Shown here: positions 10,195 through 20,578 of the stretch, in pieces | How positions within the stretch are numbered: the first letter of the stretch is position 1 | Layout: each line of letters starts with the position of its first letter | Assembly (NCBI GenBank): GCA_949358305.1 | Contig: OX442315.1 | Location: 25,880,427 to 25,944,426 of the forward strand | Direction of reading: 5' to 3' | Length of the DNA stretch: 64,000 bases | DNA from: Strigamia acuminata | Lineage: Eukaryota > Arthropoda > Chilopoda > Geophilomorpha > Linotaeniidae | Notes under the pieces: generated by a model | The model's database searches: none | The model's input: only the letters and a program-made list of their open reading frames with translations | What the model was told of the DNA's origin: nothing | Translations under genes and position numbers: made by a program

Positions 10195-10700
10195 TACGTG
10201 TTCTTCCGAGTCGCCGAAAATCGCGTGCATGATGCCGTCGAAACGTCTTCGTTTGCGGCACCAAAAACACGAGCATTCCGTGGCGACGATTGCCACTTTT
10301 CCGTTTTCGATTCCTTGACATCTATCGGTCTGTTTGCTGCGTTCTTTGCACCAAACTGACCGCCAGAACCTCCTCTACAAGTGTGTATTAGTTTCGGGGC
10401 CGAACGAAGTCGTTTTTCGCCGTTTTTTCGCGACTGTTTGCGATCGCCGAAACACATGGCGACGATCGCCGAATTTATGTTTTCGGTTTTTCGGCAATTA
10501 CAGCCCGTAAATAGGTCGGATTGGTGTGTTCTTGGAACCAAATTGTGCGCCAGGACCTCCTCTATCGATCTGTATTGGTTTCCGGATCGACCAGAGTCGT
10601 TTTTCGGTCGAATCTTTCGTTTTTCGTCCGATTCGCGATCGGTGGCAACCCGTGTTTTTCCTGCTTCGCTCGCACGCAAATTCCCGGAAAAAAAAAACGC
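10195..10700. repeat. Diverged ~187-bp GC-richer tandem repeats
   Basis: Two clearly related units (CCAAAYTG...CGCCAGRACCTCCTCTA) start at 10351 and 10538, with a partial third before them. Long overlapping open frames on both strands here (up to 181 codons) result from repeated CG-rich sequence and do not resemble a protein family. Confidence 0.6.
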
Positions 10701-10904
10701 ATTGCAAAAATTCAAAATTTTTAGGGGAGACACATACAAAAATTGCTTATTTCTTGCTTGTAGGACAAAAAATTAAAATTTGGGCTCAATAGCGGCGTAG
10801 AACAGGTCATTCCAAACATATTTTAAAAAAAAGAAAAAAAGAGACTCATTTTGAACAGTTGTAGACTGGAAAAACGAATTAACATGCAAGTGTATGGGAT
10901 AACA

Positions 10905-10918
10905 GTGGCGCCATCTGT
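10905..10918 (-). promoter_or_regulatory. CTCF-like site beside inverted-repeat arm
   Basis: On the minus strand it reads ACAGATGGCGCCAC, an exact fit to the CTCF core YAGRKGGCRSY. It lies 18 bp outside arm 1 of the inverted repeat. Binding is inferred only. Confidence 0.4.
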
Positions 10919-10935
10919 ATTTCAAAGTTGGCGTG

Positions 10936-11799
10936 ACACATTGTCAACAGTTAGAATTATTCGACATATCATACTGCAAAAATGTAACCCCTAATGCATG
11001 CTTATTTGTTTTAAAGAATCTACCCTTTCTCAAACGGTTTGAACATTCTAAGTGGCAAAATTTGTTAATTCTTTTAAGACAAGAACTTCGTTCCAATCGA
11101 ACATTGACTTATTCTATTGAACGGGCAGCGATATGTTTTGGCTTCACGTGTGATGTCATCACTGCAACTACTATATTTCCAAATTTACGTATAGTTGGTA
11201 TTGAGGCGACTTGTGTTATGAGTTTTAGCACGCACATTGCCGAAGCATTACGTGAATCATTCGGAAAGAAATTAATTGCCTTACACCTTGCTTACATCGA
11301 TCAAGTCAATGTTAGAAATATTGACTTTTGCTGTCCCAACTTACGAAGCTTGTCATTAAGAGAATGTACCTTTAATGATGAATTAGACAATAATGAATAT
11401 TTGCAAAATTCGACTAATTTTATGTTCAAAAATTTACAAAAGTTGTGTGCAAGCGGTTGTGTTGGACGCATTCCCGAATTACATTTGCGAATGTTATTAA
11501 GCTGTCGCAGTATTAAGGAGTTAGAATTAGGATACTACGACACCCTAACTGATGACTTGGTTACACAATTTGCAATGCCAAATCTCAGGAGTTTAAAATT
11601 TCATCAGTGTGATTCGATTAGTTTAAGCTCAATTATAAAATTAGTAGACATTGAAAGCCCTTTAAATGAACTGTCTTGCGAATATTGTACAAAGCTCAAC
11701 CAATCGACTTGCTGTGCAATCAGAGAGCTCATTAAAAGAAAAAATTTGGATTTGAAGTTTACTGAAATACATTTAAATTTGGCATTACATAACTTATAG
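10936..11799 (+). pseudogene. 5'-truncated LRR gene copy
   Basis: It encodes the last ~287 residues of the LRR protein at 15533-16828 with no change and the same stop. The first ~144 residues, including the F-box-like segment, are missing because the inverted repeat begins inside the coding region. The DNA before it is unrelated and offers only a GTG in frame. It is therefore most likely a non-functional fragment created by the inverted duplication, unless it is transcribed as an antisense partner for the intact copy. Confidence 0.8.
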
Positions 11800-12000
11800 A
11801 CGGCTCCTTTGTAAAAATAATATTTGAAAGAAAAAATTAAAATTAAAATAAAACACTTACCGTATTTTACCGAATAAGAGTCGCCCTCGTTTTGTAGCCG
11901 CACATCAGAGGCGGTTTGAAATAAGGGGTACCATGCCCTATGGCAAATCGCCTAAGGGCGACACGTCTAAATTTCGCCGTCCATCCTTGTTTTCACCCTT
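10936..12000 (+). repeat. Inverted repeat, arm 1
   Basis: This 1,065-bp arm pairs with 15332-16396 in reverse orientation. The coordinates sum to 27,332 along the whole arm, so no indels occur, and every translated part I compared is identical. The arm ends inside a coding sequence on the outer side (10936) and inside a MITE on the inner side (12000). The arms are separated by 3,331 bp. Confidence 0.93.
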
Positions 12001-12210
12001 TGAGCTGCGGCTTTAATTCGGGGGCGGTTCCAATTCGGGGGTGGCTCTTATTTTAAATAGTGGCCAATATTGTACTATTACGTTCATTGAACGTATATAG
12101 CCGCGGCTACTATTCGAGGGCGGCTCTTATATCAAGTCGCCTATCTCGGCCGCGGCTACTATTCGAGGGCGGCTACAATTCAAGGGCGACTCTTATTCGG
12201 TAAAATACGG
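11860..12210. mobile_element. MITE with 28-bp TIRs and TA target site
   Basis: The element starts CCGTATTTTACCGAATAAGAG and ends with the exact inverted copy (28 matching bases, 11860-11887 and 12183-12210), flanked by TA on each side. TA duplication and short size fit a Tc1/mariner-superfamily MITE. The interior has its own repeats (GCGGCTACTATTCGAGGGCGGC twice, seen around 12110 and 12150). Arm 1 of the inverted repeat stops in its middle at 12000, so the second arm carries only 141 bp of it (15332-15472). Confidence 0.85.
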
Positions 12211-12212
12211 TA

Positions 12213-13000
12213 GTTAATATTTGAAAGAACAAAGTAAAATTTATGAAAAAAAATTTTTTTACTTAATATTGGTCAGATCTAAATACGCTTCCACCTCAAA
12301 TTCAGGAGTATAATATACTTCATAGCTGAAATTTGTATTGTCCTTTAGTTCTTTCGCGCTTAAGTTGTAGTCTGTGTACTCAAAATCAAAAGTTTCCGCA
12401 TTAGAATTTTTGAAAATGGTAAAAGCTGTGCTTTGATTTATCCTTATACTTATGACGGTTACGTCATAATGACTAAATTCACCGATAGATGGCGTTTTCT
12501 ACTTTTAGCGGCAGATTTAACCAGAATAGAAGATTTAGTGCTAAAACTACATAAAACTGAGTTTTATGTGGAGCTAACATTATATCCTTGTATATTTATT
12601 AATTTAAAGGCTTATTGGACCGTTTATGACATTATTCAGAGAATATATCATAAACCCAAGTTGAAAGGTTACTCACCTTTGCGCACCTGCACCAATTATG
12701 GACACCCTGTGGATTTGAGTCAAAGACTTAATCCAAAGTGTGTCCCCGCTATCCAGTTCCTGTCCTGACTTAGGAGAGAGCTAGGTCCTGGGTATCCAGT
12801 TCCTGTTTAGCATCTGGAAGTCATCTAATTGAGCAAGTGGCCTCAGAATCCGACCTCTCACTCAGTGATTGGAGGGATTCCGAGGACTCATGTCCCCATT
12901 GGAGCATTAGAAGTTCCATTGTGCTCTAAGAGCATATATGCCCTTGCAACCGGAAATACAACGCTCTTGTCATGATATTTGTTGAACACTTACTTACTTG
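12213..13000. other. Spacer of the inverted repeat, no clear gene
   Basis: A 111-codon open frame at 12433-12768 (start context poor, no recognised motifs) overlaps TAGATGGCGTT at 12486, a CTCF-like core. From about 12,700 the DNA becomes GC-richer with a duplicated phrase TATCCAGTTCCTGT. I cannot assign a product. Confidence 0.4.
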
Positions 13001-13013
13001 AGCCCGCATATAT

Positions 13014-13400
13014 ATTTATATGCATTCCCCGCCTTAAATGGTGCTGCTTACCATGACCTGTGGTGAAATGCGGATTGTTGCAAGACAATCTTTGGGTGCT
13101 ATCGAAACGATAGCGCATCACCAACCTTTGATTGAGGTTGAAGCCACGAATAATGTTGTGTTTCGTGAGTACGACCCTGGGTGAAGAAACCTCCATCTTT
13201 GCCTGTGGTCATGACCATCCGGACTGGCGAGGAATCAGGCCTGGACGGGCATTTAGTACTCGCTAGGCTAGGTGACGCCGCGGGATTGGGCGATGGATGA
13301 TGTTTGCCGCCAAATCCTGTGAGGCAGACGGCGACTGTGTGATCGCGAGGATACCGGGCTGAGCGATGGATGACGTTTACCGTTCGGACCCGGTAGGATT
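13014..13400. other. GC-rich island of unknown nature
   Basis: This stands out from its AT-rich surroundings. It contains an internal ~74-bp repeat (GATGGATGATGTTTGCC near 13282 and GATGGATGACGTTTACC near 13356). Two overlapping minus-strand open frames of 68 and 101 codons show no known motif. It could be a remnant of a mobile element. Between 13,400 and 14,160 I see only AT-rich DNA. Confidence 0.4.
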
Positions 13401-14234
13401 TCATATTTGTACTTTTACAGTTTGGATTTAGTCAACTCAGTTGCCTAAATCATTTCATCGTATCATGATGTAAAACGAAGTTTTACTCACGATAAAGAAC
13501 TCATTCTACGTAGAACCGGAAGTAAACATTACAGCAATCAAATGATAACCAAAGTTGCTTGTTGTAATCCAGATGACAACATAATGACCTTTGGCTCACG
13601 ACATATACTCATCGAGTTATGTGTGACGCCTGAATATCATTAATTCCCACATGATGAATTACTTACGTCATACTTGATAACAAAAGTATGCGTAATCCAA
13701 ACAGCATAACAGCAATACTCTATGCAAATATCTTAGATATTTACATGAGATTGTGACAATGTGGAATAAGTCAACCGCACAGCCTCGGATACCGCCATTA
13801 CAGAACCGAACCAGAGACCAGTCAGCCCGACGATAGATGACATCTTTTCTCCATGCGAATACGATGTATTGACCCATCTATTTCGGAGCCAAGGACACCA
13901 ATCGCATTATCACTGGCCATCTTTGTAGGCCATTTTATTTATATAACGGAGTTATACTAAATAAATGTCATATGATTTGAGAAAACCCTCGACTCCATTT
14001 TATTTACACTGTTGCAATAATTCACTTTCATTAATTGTTAAACTTGTTCTCGTGAGCTTTTAGTAGTTTGACATAGCTTTTCTCGACCAAGTATTGTTAG
14101 ATATTTGCGCCGAAAGAACATTGTCACATACTTTTATACAAATTGACAAGATCCCCGCTTTCTTTTAATCTATAAAATGAAAAAAAGGGTAATAAAAAAT
14201 GGAGAAGGCTGGGATATTTCGATTATTTCGACTT

Positions 14235-14462
14235 CCTTCTCCGTTTCGAATAATTTTGATTTCCTTCTTATTCTTTTCGTCTTCCCTCTCATTTGTTTCG
14301 GCTTCTTTCTTCTTCGTTTTGATTTCCTTCTCATTCGTTTCGACTTCCTTCTTATTCTTTTCGTCTTTCCTCTCAATCGTTTCGACTTCTTTCTTCTTCG
14401 TTTTGATTTCCTTCTTATTCGTTTCGACTTCTTTCTCACTCGTTTCGACTTTCTTTTTACGG
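14235..14462. repeat. 21-bp minisatellite coding a Lys/Arg repeat
   Basis: About ten tandem 21-bp units (TTCGTTTTGATTTCCTTCTTA-like). The minus strand reads as a 7-residue repeat K-(S/T)-K-R-x-R-(R/G) within a 116-codon open frame (14170-14520). The plus-strand frames are open too. Coding is not supported by any flanking conserved sequence; it looks like a simple minisatellite. Confidence 0.65.
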
Positions 14463-14533
14463 TTAAACGGTCTTTAGCAGGCGGTCGTTCGTGGCACAAT
14501 TTCGAGCGCGATAGGTGCACGATTTATTTATAA

Positions 14534-15331
14534 TTTATTTATTTATTTTATTTAACTCACATGAATGGACTCCTTGGGTATTCATTGTTGTCGGGCTGAA
14601 AACCTTTGATCAATTGTTCAACCTATCAAAGTCATCCTAAAAATAGAATATTTGAAAAAGCAAATCATAAGATAACGTCAGTTTACTTACTGTCAAATGG
14701 ATCTGTCCAATCCGCACACATCTAAATGTTCACATTTCTGGGATGCCCAATCTTAAAATAATTTTTACCTGGATGATCGCCATGCTGTTCAGTGTAGTAC
14801 TAAATGAAGAATATGTGACCTTGAACTACATTTAAATAAAACTGGTTGCACAAAAGTAAGCACAAAAAGGCAATTAAAAATTTGGTAAATGCTGTTTTAA
14901 TTTTAAATTAAAAAAATAAAAATTTTGTATGTGATTGCCTTCCACATATTAGTGTAATTCTTACACTAATATTACTTATTAAACAAATAGGATAAGTAAG
15001 ATGCTTTCTGCTCACAAATGTACAAATACACGAAACAGTTTTTGGATTTTCTTATCGAATTGTGCAAACAATGGAAAGCTACAGACTTGTGCCTGCACAG
15101 TCTGTTTCAATCCGGATCCTATCGTTGAACCGAGTTGTGGGAACTCGATGGGCGAACGGAATTGTTGTGCACACGGATCTAGATCCGTGAACCAAGATCG
15201 AAGGAGGATTATAATAGCGACCAAAAACGACCAAACGGCGAAATAAATAAAATTTTGCCATTAGGACTTTGGTCAAAAAGGCCAAAGTGCCTAACGGCGA
15301 AACCAAATTTTAGCCTTGTTTTAACCATCCG
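14534..15331. other. Intergenic DNA with small palindromes
   Basis: No gene is seen. Two perfect short palindromic signals occur: ATTAGTGTAA-TTC-TTACACTAAT near 14949-14971, and CACGGATCTAGATCCGTG at 15173-15190. A third hairpin (ACTTTGG...CCAAAGT) lies near 15,265-15,290. Confidence 0.5.
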
Positions 15332-16396
15332 AAGGGTGAAAACAAGGATGGACGGCGAAATTTAGACGTGTCGCCCTTAGGCGATTTGCCATAGGGCATG
15401 GTACCCCTTATTTCAAACCGCCTCTGATGTGCGGCTACAAAACGAGGGCGACTCTTATTCGGTAAAATACGGTAAGTGTTTTATTTTAATTTTAATTTTT
15501 TCTTTCAAATATTATTTTTACAAAGGAGCCGTCTATAAGTTATGTAATGCCAAATTTAAATGTATTTCAGTAAACTTCAAATCCAAATTTTTTCTTTTAA
15601 TGAGCTCTCTGATTGCACAGCAAGTCGATTGGTTGAGCTTTGTACAATATTCGCAAGACAGTTCATTTAAAGGGCTTTCAATGTCTACTAATTTTATAAT
15701 TGAGCTTAAACTAATCGAATCACACTGATGAAATTTTAAACTCCTGAGATTTGGCATTGCAAATTGTGTAACCAAGTCATCAGTTAGGGTGTCGTAGTAT
15801 CCTAATTCTAACTCCTTAATACTGCGACAGCTTAATAACATTCGCAAATGTAATTCGGGAATGCGTCCAACACAACCGCTTGCACACAACTTTTGTAAAT
15901 TTTTGAACATAAAATTAGTCGAATTTTGCAAATATTCATTATTGTCTAATTCATCATTAAAGGTACATTCTCTTAATGACAAGCTTCGTAAGTTGGGACA
16001 GCAAAAGTCAATATTTCTAACATTGACTTGATCGATGTAAGCAAGGTGTAAGGCAATTAATTTCTTTCCGAATGATTCACGTAATGCTTCGGCAATGTGC
16101 GTGCTAAAACTCATAACACAAGTCGCCTCAATACCAACTATACGTAAATTTGGAAATATAGTAGTTGCAGTGATGACATCACACGTGAAGCCAAAACATA
16201 TCGCTGCCCGTTCAATAGAATAAGTCAATGTTCGATTGGAACGAAGTTCTTGTCTTAAAAGAATTAACAAATTTTGCCACTTAGAATGTTCAAACCGTTT
16301 GAGAAAGGGTAGATTCTTTAAAACAAATAAGCATGCATTAGGGGTTACATTTTTGCAGTATGATATGTCGAATAATTCTAACTGTTGACAATGTGT
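15332..16396 (-). repeat. Inverted repeat, arm 2
   Basis: Reverse-complement partner of 10936-12000. It covers 141 bp of the TA-flanked MITE (one terminal repeat ends at 15472) and the 3' two thirds of the intact LRR gene. Identity over the coding part indicates a recent duplication, gene conversion between arms, or an assembly artefact. Confidence 0.93.
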
Positions 16397-16828
16397 AGCG
16401 ACTGCAGTTACAACTTCATCTGTACAACAATCTTGTCCCTGAAAATTGAGATGTCGTATTTGCGGTAATAGTTGCACCATCTTAATCACGCATTCGGGTG
16501 GAATTTTTTCAATATTGTGAAACGGGTCTTGTGATGCGACTAATATTGTAAGATTTTTACCAACCTGCGCTAGCTTATCGAAAAGTTTAGCTTGCGGCAG
16601 ATCAAACATTCTCAATAATAACTTTCTTGTGCCAGAATGAATAAAAACGGAAGAATGAAGAAGTCGGTTCCGATCATTCAATACATTGTCCACTTGGAGA
16701 AAAGTCAAGATCTCTGCAATGAGAATGTTTGGAAGACTCGATAAAGAAGGATGAAGTGTATCGTAATGTGTAGATATCATTTGAAAACACAATGTTTCCA
16801 AACTTGGTGCTGATTTCCGTAGAGGCAT
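15533..16828 (-). CDS. Single-exon leucine-rich-repeat (F-box-like) protein
   Basis: An uninterrupted 431-residue frame from ATG 16828 (MPLRKSAPSLETL). The upstream in-frame TTG is not used as the start here. Residues ~25-60 (SLSSLPNILIAEILTFLQ) look like a degenerate F-box or the start of a ZYG11/PRAME-type LRR protein. From ~110 on there are irregular leucine-rich repeats of the cysteine-containing class (HLNFQGQDCCTDEVV, LELFDISYCKNVT, LRSLSLRECTFN, IKELELGYYDTLTDD). Such proteins usually select substrates for cullin-RING ubiquitin ligases, but this role is inferred. Lack of introns among intron-rich neighbours suggests a retrocopied or expanded family. Its 3' two thirds lie in the inverted repeat. 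It faces away from syntaxin-16. Confidence 0.7.
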   Translation of the reverse strand: MPLRKSAPSLETLCFQMISTHYDTLHPSLSSLPNILIAEILTFLQVDNVLNDRNRLLHSSVFIHSGTRKLLLRMFDLPQAKLFDKLAQVGKNLTILVASQDPFHNIEKIPPECVIKMVQLLPQIRHLNFQGQDCCTDEVVTAVATHCQQLELFDISYCKNVTPNACLFVLKNLPFLKRFEHSKWQNLLILLRQELRSNRTLTYSIERAAICFGFTCDVITATTIFPNLRIVGIEATCVMSFSTHIAEALRESFGKKLIALHLAYIDQVNVRNIDFCCPNLRSLSLRECTFNDELDNNEYLQNSTNFMFKNLQKLCASGCVGRIPELHLRMLLSCRSIKELELGYYDTLTDDLVTQFAMPNLRSLKFHQCDSISLSSIIKLVDIESPLNELSCEYCTKLNQSTCCAIRELIKRKNLDLKFTEIHLNLALHNL

Positions 16829-17916
16829 AGCGAGATCAGTCAAAAGAATGAATATAGAATGTTTACACCGACTCTTTTATATCGTACAAACACAGGGTGA
16901 ACGTTTCATGTAATCTTACATTTAACAAGTCACCTACGATTGAAATGAAATCGCACAGCGTACGTTCCATAAACTATTAAGGCACAGACAACGGAGTCGA
17001 TGATCCAGAATTATAGATAATTTACCAATACTCCATCATGATCAAGCACCTCTACTTGAGTTATTTTAAGTTATTTATGGTAGATACTTTTAATTAAGCA
17101 AATTAAGCAATCTATTTCTGGTTTCAATAATCACAGCAGATTTTGTCTTTTTGAGGTCGCAGCTATGACTGTTTATCTATTGACAATCTTTTATGAATTC
17201 TAAACGCGCCCTCCGGTGTCTTCAGCATTTATAAATTTCGAGCTAATCGTATCTCAATTCAGTAGAACAAAAACTGGCTAGCAACATCAATCCGCAATGA
17301 TGGGGTGGACATGGTACTCGTACAATGTCACAAGATTTAGCTGCATTGGATTTTTCCTATCTCACATTGTTTTGGGATATACCTGGTCTTTTTGCTTCAG
17401 GTAAATACACAAAAATAATTGCAAAATAAATTTGTTTATTTTGTCAGAATTAAGTATAAAGCAAATTTGAATACAAAATTACCGGAAAATACCATTCCTA
17501 AATCCTATGATAAAAATTGAAGAAAATAATATTAATTTTAAATCAGCGCCACCTATCGTTAAAATATAAAATAAAATAAGCAAAGAACACAATAACGTAG
17601 TTTTTGGGCAGAAAATTAAGAATATAGTTCGAAATGGCATAAAGATTGTCAAAATTTAATGCAGGGAGACACAGAGTCAAATTTTGCAGAACGAGCCATG
17701 TTTTTGCAGTTGAGGCACCCACTTTATCCGCAGCGCGTTGTGTTTTCGAACCGGAAGAAGCACATAAACGCTCGTCCGAGTAGGTGGTGCCACCTGCAAC
17801 TACCAGTAGTGAGAAATTCAACTTAGAGGACAGATTTAGTGTTGTGATGCTTCAGTTTATAATTCCAGACACCTCTTATACTTTCTAAACGCCCAACCAT
17901 TCAAATTAGATCAAAT
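16829..17916. promoter_or_regulatory. Divergent LRR/STX16 intergenic region
   Basis: It separates two genes transcribed outward. At 17544-17556 the minus strand reads ATAGGTGGCGCTG, a perfect CTCF-type core. A short exon-like open segment ending in a donor (TTCAG/GTAAAT at 17400) lies at about 17295-17400. No further exon for it was found. Confidence 0.45.
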
Positions 17917-19824
17917 ATGGCAACCAGAAGTTTGACAGAAGTGTTTATTTTAATGAGAAACAATGCTATGCACAGTCGGCACATATATTCTGAACAGGTT
18001 TGTATTGTAGTGGAAAGGAAACGAGTAATTATTTCTAACAACTTGACATAAACAAAAGTTCATTGAAGGTTTATTTTGTTAATTATATTTATTTTTAAAG
18101 TCCATGGACGACAAGATGGCTTTAGTGCAGTCAGACCCGGAAATAGGATTAAGTTATGGAAGAGACAATAGATTACCACCTGAATGGTGGGATGTGATTT
18201 CCTGATTGCAAATAAATATGTCCAATCATTTCTGTTTTTTTCAGGGTTGATGGATTAGAAGAAGTTCAGTACCAAATAACACGAATCAGACAAATGAGTA
18301 AATATATTCAGTCACTTTATTTCATCGTTTAAGGATTTTTCTAATTGAAAAAAGTTTTATTTTAGTGAAAGAATTATCAAATCTGCACGACAAGCATTTA
18401 CACCGTCCCACATTGGATGATAACACAGATGATGAACAAGCGATAGAAATGATGACTCAGGACGTTACACAAATGTTTTCTTATTGCCATCGTCTCGTTC
18501 AGCAGATTAGAAATAAAAGTTACGGATCGAGATTTCAAGAGCAGCGTTTAAGCCAGAACGTTGTTCAGTCTCTTGTGGCTCAGCTACAAGAACTGTCAAT
18601 TTCCTTCCGTCAATCTCAATCCAATTATCTTCTAAGTGAGATGAGGAATGATTGTCTCATTAATTCGTCTTATTTTCGTATATTTGTTTTTTTTATTTAA
18701 GAAATTAGAATGAGAGAGGAAAGGTCTCAACAATACTTTGACAATGCTATTGGAAACGGATTTGCAACTGGTGATCACGAACAACTGGAAATGGATGAGA
18801 TGTATACGAGAGTATGTTGTTAATTCGTGAAATCATTATATTAATTTATGATTTTGATCAAATTTGAGATTACGCAACTTTATTTATGCCACAAAGCCGA
18901 CAGTTAAGCAGTGTAGTAGTTTAAATGGGTTCGATTTAATTTTTTTTTTCAAATAAGTCATGAATCATAAATCATTCAAAGCTTTCAGGGAAATTATTAA
19001 TTAATTCCAAAAAAGCAAAATTTTTAGGCTAATGTTGTAATTTCTATTGTGATTGAGTTAAAAATAACCGAATTTGAGTAAATTATTTGGAAATATTATA
19101 ACTAGCCACTTAAACTAATAATTTTGTATCTTAATGTCACTGAAATTTTTTTTTTGGTTTTAACAATTTCTTTATTTAATTTCATTTTTTAAAGTTGTGA
19201 AGGTGTTTCAACTGCTGCAGGTGTGGGATCATGTGGTTTATAATTAGTGCAATTTTTTGGTAGTTATATGCAGCTGCACGTGTAGTGTAGGTTAGTTGTG
19301 CGTCAGTGGCAGTCGGAACTAACAACAGCCGCGTAAAATGGCACTTATAATGCCATCAAATGCGGTAGAAATATCACTAAGCTAGACTTGTGTAATTTTA
19401 TTCATGTTTTTGTTTTATGGCAGGAATTTACAAAGGAGCAGCTAATGTATTTGGAAGAGAACACGGAGGCAGTTCAACATCGAGAACGTGAAATACAAAG
19501 TGTCGTTCGTTCTATAGCAGACTTAAACCAAATATTTAAGGATTTATCACAACTGGTGGTTGAACAGGTAAGAATCATTTTTTTTTAAAATCATACTTTG
19601 TTTGTTAAATATTTGTAATTGATTTATTTTTTCTTCAAAAGGGTGCCGTACTAGACAGAATCGATTACAATTTAGAGAATTCTCAAACACAAGTACATGA
19701 AGGACTACAGCAGCTTCAAAAAGCAGAAGTTCATCAAAAGAAAAATAGAAAAATGATGTGTATAATTATTTTAGCAGTAGTTACGACATTACTCATTATT
19801 ATTTTAGTAGCTATTAAGTCTTGA
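17917..19824 (+). CDS. STX16: Syntaxin-16 (Qa-SNARE)
   Basis: Seven exons (17917-17997, 18101-18186, 18245-18297, 18366-18635, 18702-18811, 19424-19567, 19642-19824) give 308 residues. The start [17 protein letters not shown] matches the family's N-terminal peptide, which binds Vps45. The Habc region includes [18 protein letters not shown]. The SNARE helix runs from about [15 protein letters not shown] through [17 protein letters not shown] with the zero-layer Gln, ending in [11 protein letters not shown] basic KKNRKM and a C-terminal membrane anchor ([18 protein letters not shown]) finish the protein. It acts in endosome-to-trans-Golgi transport. The 612-bp intron 5 is the only long one and holds nothing recognisable. 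Confidence 0.96.
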
Positions 19825-20578
19825 AAACAATTTTATAAGTCCATAAAAGTATGTAAATAATGTAAAGGTGAAAAAAAATGTCTTCAAACGAAATAATTGA
19901 GAAAAAAAATCTTATTGCATTCCAATCAAATGGATTTTTTAAATTATTTTATAATCGATTCATCACTTCAGTTGCTTTGTATTGAATTGTATTTTTTTTG
20001 TGCCAATTTTATTTATTTAATCCTTTACCCCAGTGTAAACCATTTTGAACATAATAATTTACAGTGTGATTTTAAAAAAAAAATGTTTGCGAGGTTGTGA
20101 ATGTGAAGCTATTTGTCAATACATTTTACAGAGTTTATTTTTCTGTACTTTAGCAACAGAATCGACATATTAAATACATATTAAAGTGCTGACATCCTGT
20201 ATTTTTAAATCAATAACCCCCAAAGTCGAAAAAAAAGTACGGAATCCATATTGGGATTTTACACGTGACAGAAATATCAATTTCGCAATAAACAGTTCCT
20301 AGAGGGCAGTTGTGTTGTCGCCTGGTTCCAGAGTAGAAAATTGCATGCTGGTGAGTGGAGATTTTGACGCTCGTCTGCAACTTTACCCGCAGCGCTTCGA
20401 GGGCGCTTGTCATGGGAGAAGATCAAAACGCGTTTGAATGGTTGAGCTAATATTAACAGCTACCATCATCATTTGCTGATAGCCAGATCGGAATTATTAT
20501 TGTGTCACCGCATAATTTTTCAAAATAATGTAGGCAAACATCTCTGAAATGTGAAACGATTATTTATTCCAACGTAAC
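19825..20578. promoter_or_regulatory. STX16 3' end and spire upstream region
   Basis: AT-rich 3'-UTR-like DNA for STX16, then the spire upstream region from about 20,200. The latter contains the second copy of the dispersed 53-bp element with a CTCF-like core (20296-20309). No canonical TATA box was recognised. Confidence 0.45.
20272..20324 (-). repeat. Dispersed 53-bp element, copy 2
   Basis: About 85% identical, in reverse, to 179-231. It ends roughly 250 bp before the spire start codon. It contains TTCCTAGAGGGCAG, unchanged between the two copies, whereas the A/T-rich centre between core and GAAATTGATATTT differs. Confidence 0.6.

Noticed and set aside
10194-10792. Five overlapping open frames of 67-181 codons on both strands
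   Set aside because: They arise from the CG-rich tandem repeats; no frame is favoured, no family motif, no splice structure.
11604-11903. 99-codon frame also found at 15429-15728
   Set aside because: It is antisense to the LRR coding sequence and appears twice only because it lies in the inverted-repeat arms.
14170-14520. Basic histone- or protamine-like protein
   Set aside because: Only a 21-bp minisatellite with frames open on both strands; no conserved flank.
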